NCBI GenBank assembly: GCA_963082975.1
Contig: OY720346.1
Span: forward strand, 22,128,720-22,192,719
Length of the DNA: 64,000 bases
Reading direction: 5' to 3'
Source: Labia minor
Lineage: Eukaryota > Arthropoda > Insecta > Dermaptera > Spongiphoridae
Shown: positions 54,201-64,000 of the stretch, in pieces
Layout of the letters: each line of letters begins with the position of its first letter
How positions within the stretch are numbered: position 1 is the stretch's first letter
Program-made: the position numbers and the translations under genes
Notes under the pieces: model-generated
Database searches by the model: none
What the model saw: only the letters and a program-made list of their open reading frames with translations
What the model was told of the DNA's origin: nothing

Positions 54201-55058
54201 TTAAAAAAACTCACTATATAAAGTTAAATTGGTTGAAAAACCAAATAAACTGAACCAACTACAAATGTCTCTAAAGAAATCAAATTGATTGTAATTAATA
54301 ATATAAAAAAAATTGTCATTGTTTTATTGATACAATTTATTGACATGATTCAGTAAAACTAATAGAAAAACAAAAAATAAATGCCGAGTATATTTAAGTT
54401 AGAACTCTCAATGTATTTTAGAATCACTCTATTTTCTATATATTATATATCTCAACTTTTTAATATTTTTCATTAATTAAGTGATTTTAAATAATTTTTC
54501 GCTTGAATAATATTTTTAAAATATTAGAGAATTTCTTTATTAAAAAACAAATGAAATTATAATATAACTTATAATTGTATACTAATTTATATATATAAAT
54601 GAAAATCAACATTAGAACAATACTTATTACTAAAACCTCCAAATGGAAAGTTTATAAACAAAACATAAAAATACTATGATAACAAGATCAACTCATAATT
54701 ATTAAATTATAGCAATAGATTTTTTTTTTAATTTAAATTATTATTATATTAAAATGGATTAAAATTAATCAATCATTAATCCTATTTTTTTTTTAATTAC
54801 AAATCAAACTAACATGTACGATTTTCAAATAATATACTCAGGATCTTTGTAAAATTTCAAGTTTAATATGTAGAAATTAAAATTATTAGATCAGTTAAAT
54901 ATATAAAAATTTCATAAATTTAGTTCATACTTTGAATAGATATAATCAAATAATTTTATTGTATAAGGTGATTTTAAAAAAAATAGAGATTTTGAAAAAT
55001 AATAATAATAATGGAATAATAATAATATATACTTACCAATAATTACACGTGAAGACAT
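48250..55058 (-). CDS. AT-hook and zinc-finger protein with a PFPNNIP repeat array
   Basis: Unrecognised gene, probably a DNA-binding nuclear protein by its motifs. The - strand exons join in frame: 55058-55037, 53408-53313, 53236-52198, 52021-51926, 51853-51653 and 48409-48250, for 537 residues. In order: an acidic N-terminus with an IKDE motif fitting a SUMO site (58-61), about 14 heptads of NNIPPFP type (about residues 118-217), two AT-hooks (RRRGRPRKD and KRRVGRPRL, about 270-325), a cluster CQKCLMC...HEC...CTNC, then a C2H2 finger (CTLC, HYNLH; C-x2-C-x12-H-x3-H) near the C-terminus. The last intron is inferred: if GTATAA at 51652 is not used, exon 5 reads on into YNYYYY-rich sequence and stops at 51607, giving 499 residues without the finger. 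That intron holds a LINE fragment and two R1 copies. Confidence 0.7.
48712..49600 (-). mobile_element. Non-LTR retrotransposon fragment retaining the YADD motif
   Basis: The longest copy of this family here. On the - strand it encodes FNLVLEYVIRQIGERS, a frameshift, then SYADDLNIIGDSAIAVS with the catalytic YADD at 49506-49517. The downstream segment ends with GKRPLGRPRTRWVDNVGKD and the shared tail. A TCTATCTATC run marks the 3' end at about 48716. Several frame breaks make it inactive. It lies in the last intron of the zinc-finger gene. Confidence 0.9.
49807..50434 (+). repeat. R1 repeat, subtype A, complete
   Basis: Near-identical layout to 37073-37700, including the CCGT microsatellite and the TGACGTCA pair (near 50217-50240). 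One gap in the second head-like module loses the AAATTTCACATAAGG stretch, and the same gap occurs in the 60057-60667 copy. Confidence 0.9.
50980..51447 (-). repeat. R1 repeat, subtype B
   Basis: The + strand reads from ATGAGCTGTGGCCAGGCACAG to TCGACGGTCGGT. Like 15622-16242 it lacks the TGACGTCA middle and starts ATGAGCTGTGGCC rather than AAGTTGACCTGTGGCC, so these two copies form a distinct subtype. Confidence 0.85.
52709..53006 (-). repeat. Coding 21-bp minisatellite
   Basis: About 14 units of a 21-bp repeat, GGTGGTATATTATTAGGAAAA on the + strand, encode NNIPPFP heptads in exon 3 of the zinc-finger gene. One unit is shortened to 18 bp (encoding FPFSNN), keeping frame. The units nearest the protein N-terminus are almost identical; those on the C-terminal side are more diverged. 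Confidence 0.97.
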
Positions 55059-55676
55059 TTTGTTAATTATTAATTAATAAGAGAGATTCTTTAATGAATT
55101 ATATATTTTGATGGATAATGTTGAGGCTTTTTTTACCAAATGAATTTTATATTTGTTAATACTAAGTAAGTTGAAGTAGGGATGAGTAGGGGACACCAAA
55201 TAAACCCTCCAAGCTTGAATTTTTATAACTTTGTATTGAATTAGACACTGTAGAGATAATTTGAAATATAAAACTGAATAAAACATATCCACCCATATTT
55301 ATAAATATATAATAAAATTAAAATCGAAAATTTATTTTAATTAATTTTTAAAATTTTTAAATTAAATTAATTAAATAAGAACATATAAAAGGAATATAAA
55401 TTATATTTTTAATCTATTTATATATTATCATGAATAAATATAATATATAATATAATTATTAAATAATATCAATTTATTAATTTATTCTTCGCTTGAACTG
55501 TTATATAATATAAAGTGTTTATTGAATTATCATTTATAGAAATATCTTATATATATATAATTAACACTAAATTTTATTCAAAATTATAAATGAATTCAGA
55601 ATAAAAATATTTTTAATAAACTTCAATTTTTCGTCAAAATTTTAAAATCACAATTCATAAGACCTATGTTCTAATG
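55059..55676. other. Upstream flank of the zinc-finger gene
   Basis: AT-rich and presumably containing the - strand promoter. No element is recognised. Confidence 0.4.
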
Positions 55677-56082
55677 CAGGGGTGGCCAACCCGCGGGCCG
55701 CATGCGGCCCGCCGTAAACATTTTTGCGGCCCGCGAGATTCATCACACTTTTATATTCTGCGCCCTCATGAAACAAATATCGCACTAGTGAAATAAATAT
55801 GAGTTCATTTTTTTTTATTTCGTTGTTTCTTTTTTTTATTTTTAGTATTATATATTTTTTACAAAGTGCATTCAGTATCATTATTATATATTATTATATA
55901 TGTTTATATGTAAAAATAATAGTAAACATAATAAAAATTTATTATTTTTCAATTTGTCACACCAAACAATATCTATAATGGGTCTAAATCTAATATGGGT
56001 ATGTATAATTTTATATGCGGCCCGCGAAGTTATGATGCATTTCCAAAGTGGCCCGCAAGATCATTTGGGTTGACCACCTCTG
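55677..56082. mobile_element. 406-bp hAT-type MITE
   Basis: Ends CAGGGGTGGCCAACCCG and GGGTTGACCACCTCTG form inverted repeats with GCGGCCCGC subterminal motifs on both sides. Flanking octamers TTCTAATG (55669-55676) and TACTAATG (56083-56090) match at seven of eight positions. Confidence 0.88.
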
Positions 56083-56159
56083 TACTAATGAATATGTTTT
56101 AAATATTTGTTCGATAACCGTTTATTAAAATATTTCCATTTTAAAATATTGGATCTGGT

Positions 56160-57030
56160 AAAAAGTTCGCAGCCTTTTTTCCTATAAAGAAATGCAAATT
56201 AATCCGGAAAGACAGATCTTAGCGACATTATTAAATCCACATTACTAAAGTTACACTTCGAACGTTAGATTGTATGTCAAAAAATCGAAATTGGTTTAGT
56301 AGTTAAAAAGTTATTTGTGTTTGATCACGGAGAAAAATAATGAAAAAATTCGCCATATTTTGCAATATTATTATGACAAAGGCAAGAATTTTTCACAGGC
56401 TTATGTATTTTTTCTTTACGGTGAAGGTATCTTTCAAAAACTACTGTATTCTGGGCACTCGCTATCGTTCTGAAAGTTCTGAAAGATGAGTCGCGCTTGG
56501 GTCGCTCAGTCATTAAAAAATTTGAAAAAGTCGATCAATTAGCAGCGTCGATATTGGTAATGAAATGAACTTAACATTACCCTCAAAATGGTTTTAAAAA
56601 ATTTACATAAAGCTGATTACAAAAAAATAGATGTTTGAGTTACCCATGATTTGAAGATGAAAAAATTTTTATATCGCTCCTAAAATGAAATAAAATCGAA
56701 CATTTTCTGAAATATATCATTATGGGTGAGGGTGATCATAAGAGCTATATTTCAATGAATATGTTTTAAATATTTGTTCGATAACCGTTCGGCTCACGTA
56801 CGACAATCGAGAACGACAAAGGTTGTGGTCAAGGGATGATGAGCCGAGTCAACAGTTTGCAAAATATGGATTGACATCCAATACGTGTACCTAAATGTAT
56901 GGTGTATGTATCGGCTACTTCCATCAGGTGAGAATGCTTAACAACTTTTATGTGAACAGGTAGAGAAATTACGCGAGGCAATTGAAAAAGAATGACCCGT
57001 ATTAAATAATAGGAAAGACGTCTTTCATCA
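56160..57030 (+). mobile_element. Heavily decayed mariner transposase
   Basis: Fragments in changing frames match a mariner transposase: EKFRHILQ-like near 56340, KDESRLGRSVIKKFEKVDQ near 56485-56540, LTYDNRERQRLWSRDDEPSQ near 56793-56855, and a QVEKLREAIEKE-like stretch near 56957. Many stops and small indels are present. The catalytic HHDNA segment is lost where an R1 fragment begins. No terminal repeats were recovered. Confidence 0.7.
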
Positions 57031-57039
57031 TATCATCAA

Positions 57040-57227
57040 TATACCAAATTTCATCAAAATCGGTTGAGCCGTTCAGGCTGTACACATCTATACGGACGGA
57101 CGGACAGACATCATGCTAAAAATACTTTTTTCTGTTAAGAAAATGCATGATTCGTGGAGATATGTAAAAATCTCCACATGTGAAATTTGGTGTGAAAAGA
57201 ATACCTCCCTTACTATCGTCGGTCGGT
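57040..57227 (-). repeat. R1 5' fragment, inverted, head-to-head with the next R1
   Basis: Reads from AATATACCAAATTTCATC to CTTACTATCGTCGGTCGGT, that is, roughly the first 190 bp of R1 on the - strand. Confidence 0.9.
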
Positions 57228-57746
57228 AAAAGTATTTTTAGCATGATGTCTGTCCGTCTGTCCGTCCGTATAGATGTGTACAGCTTGAACGGCTCAACTC
57301 ATGAAATTTGGTATATTTACTTAATGCATCAGTATGATGAATTGATCAACTTTTGGTGCAAATCCGGAAACTGGAAGTGGTAGTATTAGCGATCGACGAT
57401 AGGAAGGGAAGGGTTATTTTCACACCAAATTTCACATGAGGAGATTTTTTACATATCACCACGAATCATGCACTTTGTATTGGTTTTATCCCCGAGAAAA
57501 ATCATCTTTATTAGTTTTTTCTTAATTTAAAATTATATGACGTCATCCAGCTATTCATGACGTCACAGCCTGGTCTTACATATACATTATAAATAAAATA
57601 AAATTAAAAATATTTATGTTCTATCCATATCTGTTTTTTATTACATTAATAGATATATTAAAATTATTTGAAATTGTTTCTGTAGCTGGAAATTAATTTA
57701 CTTCAAACCGTTGGTCAGTTCGGACCTGGCCACAGGTCAACTTATT
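57228..57746 (+). repeat. R1 repeat lacking its first ~130 bp
   Basis: Begins at the AAAAGTATTTTTAGCATGATG point of R1, directly abutting the inverted fragment, and runs to the normal end GGCCACAGGTCAACTTATT. The TGACGTCA pair is intact (57538-57562). Confidence 0.9.
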
Positions 57747-59800
57747 CTTCTCAACAACAACTTTACAATCACATGCTACTCCAATTGAATTCTATATATC
57801 AGTTACTTCCCAAAATTTCGTATTATTTTCTAAAATAGTTGATTGTTTTTATTATAATGATTAAATTTCAAGGTAAAAAAAAGTGTTATGTAATATAAGA
57901 TTATGTAAGTAAAATATTTACATTAGAAATATCAATATGTCCATAATTAGGTAGATTCTAAACGACAACTGTGCTAAAGTTGAATGATAAACTACATAGA
58001 TATACTAGGCACTAGGGGAATATAAATGAAAATAATGTATAATAAATTAACTAATCAGAATAATTGATAAATCTTTCAATATTTTAAAATAAAATAGAAA
58101 GAAAGCAAAATATTAGAATAAAAAAATAATAAAGTTGGATTTTTTTTGTAGCTTTCATTAAAAATTTACAATGAATATAATTAATTAAGGATTAAATTAA
58201 AATTTATAAACATATTAGTTCACATTTTTAGGATTAAAGCAAAATAAAATTTCAATGAAATAATGGGGAGGCCAAAATTCATTTTCAAACTATGGTTCTT
58301 GGTGCAAAGCTGTTTAAAATAAACTATAGTATCAAGGCATTACATAAGATTTGTTTAAAAAAAATCAACGATCCCCCTTATGCAATTTCTATCAAATTTG
58401 AAAAAATTATTAAATATTAAATTTAATTTAAAATTTTTCATTATTCTATTTTAAAAATTTTATATAAACATTAATCTAGGTATAAAATAATTTAATTGTA
58501 TGATTATATGTAGTATTAAATAATAATTAATTAATTATTTTTTATATTTACAAGAGTTTACTTAATTATATATCCCCAATATATATATAAAATATAAAAT
58601 AAATCTTAAAAATAAATTATTTATTTACTAATTATATTTAATTTATATTGAATCTTGATTTTAAGGGGTAGCGGGTAGATACTCTTCCACAATCCCGGTG
58701 GAAGGCAGATCTACTTCAGTGGATGACGCCCACTGCCCTACGCACAAGTCCATACATTATCTCTCATTCTTTTACCGAGGGAATGTATGTCCCACCCAAA
58801 TTTTCCGTCCAACCTATAATCCTTTATTCTTATACTTTTTTCCGAAGATGAAGTATCGCTGGGTATTCGTTTTAACCAGGTTAACCCTTGATCCAAGTTA
58901 ACCATAACCATAACAACAGGAAAGGTGGTGTAGTAGCTATTTAATTACTGTATTAAAGCCATTATTCTATTACTTTAATTAAATCATGCATTATTAAATA
59001 ATGAATCATAATTATCATAAGTTATTATATATAATATTGTTTTTAAGAAATATTAACAAATTCTCACATTTTTATGAATTTGCCAACAAGCTTCCAATGA
59101 TGTTTGAATGTGTTTTCTCTTTGATTTATTAATTAATTATTACTTTTATTACATTTATAATTTATTAATATTTGTTTTCAATTTGAATTTATGCCCTTCA
59201 CAGAAAGAAAATGTTAAAAAAATGAGAATAAAATATATTAATATTATTATTTTATATCCAGATATGTGCCTAGTATGGCAAGCACACGTGCCATGGGCAC
59301 CAAATGAAGAGGGGCGCGAAAAAGCACCTAACATAAAAATATTTATATAGATATAAATATGAGTATTAAAAACTACGTAGGCAAAAGAGAGGTATTACAA
59401 GAAATGGAAAAATATAAGATGAAATATCTTGTTTCAAAAATAAAAACAATATACACTCCCCGCCCGAGACAGCGCAAGCAGGACTGGGACGTGCGCCTCG
59501 TCGGTGATCCGATCACCCTAAGACCTAGATGGCATATTTTTATTGCAGTGAATTTTTCATGGGGTATTCTACTTTTTAAAAATTATTATATTGTTCAAGT
59601 TTTCACCGATTCTTAGTTCTACCTTCTACTTCTATATAAAAGATGTCGTCCCAGCCTCCCGACTCAAATACCATAAGTTGTAAAGGGAGTATTTACAGAT
59701 AGGGATGGGCAAGTTTCTCAATTTTGAGTATCGAGTAACAAGATTCCAATTTACTTCAGTTTTGTGTAACGAAATACAAAAAAACAAAAATATATTAATA
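57747..59800. other. Intergenic region with unclassified repeat debris
   Basis: No gene is supported. A GC-richer block at 58660-58930 and GTGCCATGGGCACC near 59290 resemble transposon pieces. An 85-codon frame at 59359-59613 sits in a short GC-rich island with a GGTGATCCGATCACC palindrome and is not recognised. An AGGGATGGGCAAG motif near 59703 resembles a hAT end. Confidence 0.35.
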
Positions 59801-60005
59801 CAGTAATTCCCAAAGTATGCGCCGCGGCTCCCCGGGGGGCCGCTAATTAGCTATTTTATATTATCCCAAGGAAAATAGTAGTTTCGCTATTAAATGGGTA
59901 ATCGCTTTTAAAAAAGGAAAGTTGTCCAATTTTTAAAGAAAGTCAAAAATTTAGAAAAAAATATTATTTAGAGAGTCGCAAACTGGAAAAGATTGGGAAC
60001 CTCTG
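59801..60005. mobile_element. 205-bp hAT-type MITE
   Basis: Ends CAGTAATTCCCAAAGTATG and GATTGGGAACCTCTG are imperfect inverted repeats. Flanks TATTAATA (59793-59800) and TATTAACA (60006-60013) match at seven of eight positions. A GCCGCGGCTCCCCGGGG block follows the left end. Confidence 0.8.
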
Positions 60006-60056
60006 TATTAACAAATAATATGTATTTCAAATACATTTTTCGATACCAATTATAAA

Positions 60057-60667
60057 AATAAGTTGACCTGTGGCCAGGTCCGAACCGACCGACTGTTTGA
60101 AATAAATTAATTTCCAGCTACAGAAACAATTTCAAATAATTTTAATATATCTATTAATGTAATAAAAAACAGATATGGATACATAAATAATAAATATAAA
60201 CATTTTTAATTTAATTTTATTTATAATATATATGCAAGACCAGGCTGTGACGTCATGAATGGCTGGATGACGTCATATAATTTTAAATCAAGAAAAAACT
60301 AATAAATATGATTGTTCTCGAGGATAAAACCAATACAAAGTGCATGATTCGTGGTGATATATAAAAAAATCTCCTTTGGTGTGAAAATAACCCTTTCCTT
60401 CCTATCGTCGATCGCTAATACTACCACTTCCGGTTTCCGGAATTGCACCAAAAGTTGATCAATTCATCCCACTGATGCATTAAGTAAATATACCAAATTT
60501 CATCAAAATCGGTTGAGCCGTTCAGGCTGTACACATCTATACGGACGGACGGACAGACATCATGCTAAAAATACTTTTTTCTGTTTAGAAAATGCATGAT
60601 TCGTGGAGATATGTAAAAATCTCCACATGTGAAATTTGGTGTGAAAACAATACCTCCGTCGGTCGGT
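60057..60667 (-). repeat. R1 repeat, subtype A, inverted
   Basis: Reads AATAAGTTGACCTGTGGCC to ACCTCCGTCGGTCGGT. A short gap near its head removes CTTACTAT. The TGACGTCA pair lies near 60246-60275. Confidence 0.9.
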
Positions 60668-62170
60668 AATAAAATTTCTTAAATTTATAATTTCTTTCTG
60701 CATTTGGGAATCCTAAATAATTTTAGTTAAGAAAATTTTTTAAGATGATGATCCATTTTAAATATTTTTAAAATCAGTTGTTGCTAAGAGATTTAGAGTG
60801 TGACAAGCATTTCGAAGATTTAGAAGAAATTCAATATCTATAGCATAAGTTTTTTCGAAATCAAAAATTTCCAAAATTAACTCATCCCAAAATCTACTTA
60901 TAAATCCTTATTTGTTTGGGTATCCTTTATAAAAACTCTAATTTTATATCATACAACCACTTGTACGCATACTAACATGCTATTTTATAAAATTGGCAAC
61001 GAATTCATTATCAGTATATCACACTCATCCCATCATTAGTTCGTGTATGTTTTCCTGTAGTAAATTATCTGCCTATTATATATATATATAAAATAAATAC
61101 AATTTATGAGAAGGGGTCTAATTTTATGATAATAATCAAGAGTTTATAAGGAAAAGTTTAACTGACTTTTATTTAATATGTTTTAACATAATCATTAAAT
61201 AATATTAGCGAAAATATAATAAGGTAGTACCAAATATTTGAAAAAGGGAAATCTTTCAATTTCAATCTTGAATTGTGCATTTACTGTTACTTATAACTTA
61301 ATTGTCTATAATTGACTGAATTTCGAAATTTATTTCTATTTTTAAAGAGAGTAATCACTAATTATTTTTAATTTCATTTGCTTATCGAATTATCATGTTA
61401 ATTAAAATTTAATGTATTTAAACATATTTTCAATATTTTAATTTATTTAATTATCTGTGATAATGAATAGTGGGTTAACATTTTAGATTTAATCATTCAA
61501 AGTTTACAACCTATGGTAGGGAAGTCTTGTTGAATTAAAGAATTAAGTTATAAAATTTATTTTATATTTATTTCATTATTGTGTGTGAAAATAAAAATTG
61601 ATTTAAAATAAACATAATAAATAATAATCGTAAGGAGGATATTTTGCTAATTTAATTTCCTAAATTATCACTAGGAAAGGCTAAAACTGAATGTTTCTTT
61701 CTCATGATATAAGTTTATTAAAACTCTTCAAATACAGTCATTATCAAGTTTCATCATTGTTAAACACAGGTTTTACTATATTTTAAAAGTTTATCCCTTG
61801 TAAATAATCTATATAAACTTTTTAATAATGAATTTTTCAAAAAGAAAACATTTTGTAAAATTTCTACTTTCGCAAATCTCTTTTTTGCTCAAATCAAATT
61901 TCGGGATAATTGACTTCTTCACAATATTTTAATAGTTGAATATGACTAATCAAGGAAATATAAATTCAACTATAGGATACTACTTACATATATAGGATAT
62001 ATATATCAAAGAGCCAAAAATGATGTCCAAAAATGCTGATAATATAATATGGAATTCATTTAGCTTAAATTAAAGTTTTTTATATGTAGCAATAATAGCT
62101 ATATTGAAGGTTATTTGATATAATGATAAATTGACTTTCAAAATTTATAAAAATATATATCCAATATTAA
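60668..62170. other. AT-rich spacer before the piggyBac-like element
   Basis: No gene or repeat is recognised. It ends in TTAA (62167-62170), the target site of the piggyBac-like insertion. Confidence 0.5.
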
Positions 62171-62293
62171 CCCTACACTGCTATTTGTATCATATATGAT
62201 ACGCCTAAAAAACCATCCATATATTAATACATATAAGAGGTATATTGTGTTTAAACGCGTTGTAGCTTATTTGCTACATCCTTGTGCACAACC

Positions 62294-62300
62294 TATATAA
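62294..62300 (+). promoter_or_regulatory. Candidate TATA box of the piggyBac-like element
   Basis: TATATAA lies in a GC-richer setting (CACAACCTATATAAGTTAC), 78 bp before the first leader unit. It is plausible for transcription starting near 62325. Confidence 0.35.
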
Positions 62301-62371
62301 GTTACTTTGGCTTGTAGCTCATAGATGTAGCTACGTGCATCCATCTACCTGTTTGCTGTCATAACATAAAG

Positions 62372-62991
62372 TTACATGTCAAACAGCGCTTAGAAAAATT
62401 AGAAATTGTCAATTTTTTATTGCTCCAATCACTATAAATTTGTGTCTTTAGTAAGTATAAGGTAAGTATTTATGATTTGCTACATAAATTTGTACAATTC
62501 TTCACACGTAGCGTGAAGAATTGTCAAATAAATTCGATGTAGCAAATCTGATACATAGAGCATAATCATTTCTTTTAGTTACCTGTCAAACAGCGCTTAT
62601 TAGAATTAAAAATTTGGTATTTTTTATTACTCCAATCAATATAAATTTGGGTCTTTATTAAGTATAAGGTAAGTATTTATGATTTGCTACATAAATTTGT
62701 ACAATTCTTCACACGTAGCGTGAAGAATTGTCAAATCAATTCGATGTAGCAAATCTGATACATAGAGCATAATCATTTCTTTTAGTTACCTGTCAAACAG
62801 CGCTTATTAAAATTAAAAATTTGGTATTTTTATTGCTCCAATCAATATAAATTTGGGTCTTTATTAAGTATAAGGTAAGTATTTATGATTTGCTACATAA
62901 ATTTGTAAAATTCTTCACACGTAGCGTGAAGAATTGTCAAATAAATTCGATGTAGCAAATCTGATACATAGAGCATAATCATTTCTTTTAG
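62372..62991 (+). repeat. Three tandem 207-bp leader units, each with splice signals and a hairpin
   Basis: Copies occupy 62372-62578, 62579-62785 and 62786-62991. Each starts TTAC(A/C)TGTCAAACAGCGCTTA. Each has AAG|GTAAGTATTT (donors at 62462, 62669, 62875) and ends TCATTTCTTTTAG (acceptors ending 62578, 62785, 62991), defining three 117-nt introns and 89-90 nt mini-exons. Each intron contains a hairpin: GATTTGCTACA pairs with TGTAGCAAATC, and CAATTCTTCAC with GTGAAGAATTG around a 7-nt loop (the third copy has one mismatch). The mini-exons have no ATG, while the introns do, so splicing would clear upstream start codons before the ATG at 62999. Confidence 0.9.
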
Positions 62992-62998
62992 GAACATC

Positions 62999-64000
62999 AT
63001 GCCGATTCCAAAGCCTAGGTTTAAATATTATACGGCTGAGGAGTTGAGAGATATTGTTGCAAATTTTTCTGATAGTGAAGATGATTTGGACTTATCAGAG
63101 GATGACGAAAAAGAGTCAGAGACTTTTAATATGCCTCTTGAAAATATGACAATACAATTTGAAGATGGAGTCATTTGTGAAGCTTCGACATCAGCTGTAG
63201 AGGTAGAAGAAACTCTAGAAGAAGAATCTTTAGAAGATGAGGAAACTGTAGATGAACAAATTATTAATCCGGAAAACAGAAACAGTATTCAAGAGTTACG
63301 TGAGCTCAAGCAAAGATATTCAAAAATAATCTGGAGACAGAAAAATTTAATTTTAGAAGAAGAGAGGAAGCATTTTATTTCAGATGGTTCTTGTAGCAAT
63401 ATCTTTGAAAACATCACAACCCCATTCCAATTCTTTACTTATTTTTTTGGTGACGACATTCTCACCAAAATCATTGAGGAGTCAAATTTATATTTAAGGC
63501 AAAAAGATCCGAATAATACATTTAAACTCTCTTCAGACGACTTAAGAAAGTTTTTGGGCATATGTATTTATATGTCCATTGTCCATATGCCTAATGTCAG
63601 AAGTTATTGGTCCAACACTTTAGGCTATCTCCATATCAAAGAAGTAATGAGCTACAAAGACTTTGAAAAAATTCGTGCTTCCCTTCATTTTAATAATAAT
63701 GAGAAAATGTTCGGCAGGGATCACCCGCAACATGATCGCCTTTACAAACTTCGACCTATTATTGAGTACTTAAATTTGAAATTTCAAGGTATTCCTCTAC
63801 AGGAATACCTTGCAGTAGATGAACAAATGTGTGCAACGAAAGCTCGAAACTACTTGAAACAGTATCTCCCAGCAAAACCACACAAATGGGGTTACAAATT
63901 ATTTCTTTTATGTGGTTCAGATGGATTTGCTTATTCTTTCGAAATTTATTGCGGTGCAGGCATCGAACAGAAACTAAAGCATGATGAACCTGACTTGGGT
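62999..64000 (+). CDS. piggyBac-type transposase, N-terminal 334 residues
   Basis: The protein would cut and paste DNA at TTAA using an RNase-H-like DDD core. The frame is open from ATG 62999, eight bases after a strong splice acceptor, to the window edge, with no stop in 334 codons. Residues about 1-110 are acidic (SDSEDDLDLSEDDEKE-like), as usual for the family. The DDE_Tnp_1_7 domain follows: FFTYFFGDDILTKI, LGICIYMSIVHMPNVRSYW, DRLYKLRPIIEYL and EYLAVDEQMCATKARN, with the first catalytic Asp in LAVDEQM, then KPHKWGYKLFLLCGSDGFAY. The remaining catalytic Asp residues and any Cys-rich C-terminus would be past 64000. The absence of breaks suggests a young copy or a domesticated gene. Confidence 0.92.
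   Translation, partial: MPIPKPRFKYYTAEELRDIVANFSDSEDDLDLSEDDEKESETFNMPLENMTIQFEDGVICEASTSAVEVEETLEEESLEDEETVDEQIINPENRNSIQELRELKQRYSKIIWRQKNLILEEERKHFISDGSCSNIFENITTPFQFFTYFFGDDILTKIIEESNLYLRQKDPNNTFKLSSDDLRKFLGICIYMSIVHMPNVRSYWSNTLGYLHIKEVMSYKDFEKIRASLHFNNNEKMFGRDHPQHDRLYKLRPIIEYLNLKFQGIPLQEYLAVDEQMCATKARNYLKQYLPAKPHKWGYKLFLLCGSDGFAYSFEIYCGAGIEQKLKHDEPDLG

Larger units (their letters stand above)
62171..64000 (+). mobile_element. piggyBac-like transposon, 5' part (continues past window)
   Basis: TTAA at 62167-62170 is followed directly by CCCTACACTGCTATTTG, matching the TTAA target and CCCT start of piggyBac elements. Next come a palindrome GTATCATATATGATAC (about 62188-62203), several TGTAGC / GCTACA motifs, a TATA box, a triplicated 207-bp leader unit and an open transposase frame. 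The 3' end is beyond the window. Confidence 0.88.

Noticed and set aside
59359-59613. 85-codon frame with a GC-rich centre
   Set aside because: The first half is generic K/E/Y-rich sequence and the second reads through a palindromic GC island. No homology, splice sites or second exon could be identified.

Overview
This window is animal nuclear DNA. It is very AT-rich, with genes split by short GT-AG introns, long AT-rich intergenic stretches and a dense load of DNA transposons. Nothing prokaryotic is present. The enabled-family actin regulator reads most like the arthropod form, and the mix of Tc1, mariner, hAT, piggyBac and MULE elements fits an arthropod. A parasitic copepod such as a sea louse is plausible, but that is inference and was not tested.

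Five host loci can be assembled exon by exon. They are (1) an Ena/VASP (enabled) gene, + strand, exons 2882-7446, first exon not found; (2) and (3) two tandem ABHD12-like serine hydrolase genes, + strand, 13828-18317 and 26468-30315, whose first eight exons have identical lengths; (4) an iodotyrosine deiodinase (IYD), - strand, 33676-31413; and (5) an unrecognised - strand gene, 55058-48250, encoding a short-peptide repeat array, two AT-hooks, a Cys-rich cluster and a C-terminal C2H2 finger.

The rest is mostly mobile DNA. A piggyBac-like element starts at 62171 and runs off the right edge with an open transposase frame; its leader holds a 207-bp unit three times, each with a splice donor, a splice acceptor and a hairpin. 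A Tc1 element (21563-23250) has perfect 30-bp inverted ends but a broken transposase. Several mariner relics, hAT elements with clear 8-bp target duplications, a MULE relic nested in a hAT element, possible Helitron ends and 3' fragments of one non-LTR retrotransposon family are also present. Two interspersed families recur: R1 (about 630 bp, starts ACCGACCGACG, seven main loci) and R2 (about 590 bp, three copies).

The host genes show no operon-like or shared-pathway arrangement. The only clear functional grouping is the ABHD12-like pair, which arose by duplication. Transposons sit in introns of both ABHD12-like genes, the IYD gene and the zinc-finger gene, and account for much of the intron length. 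All calls come from reading the sequence; no database search was run.
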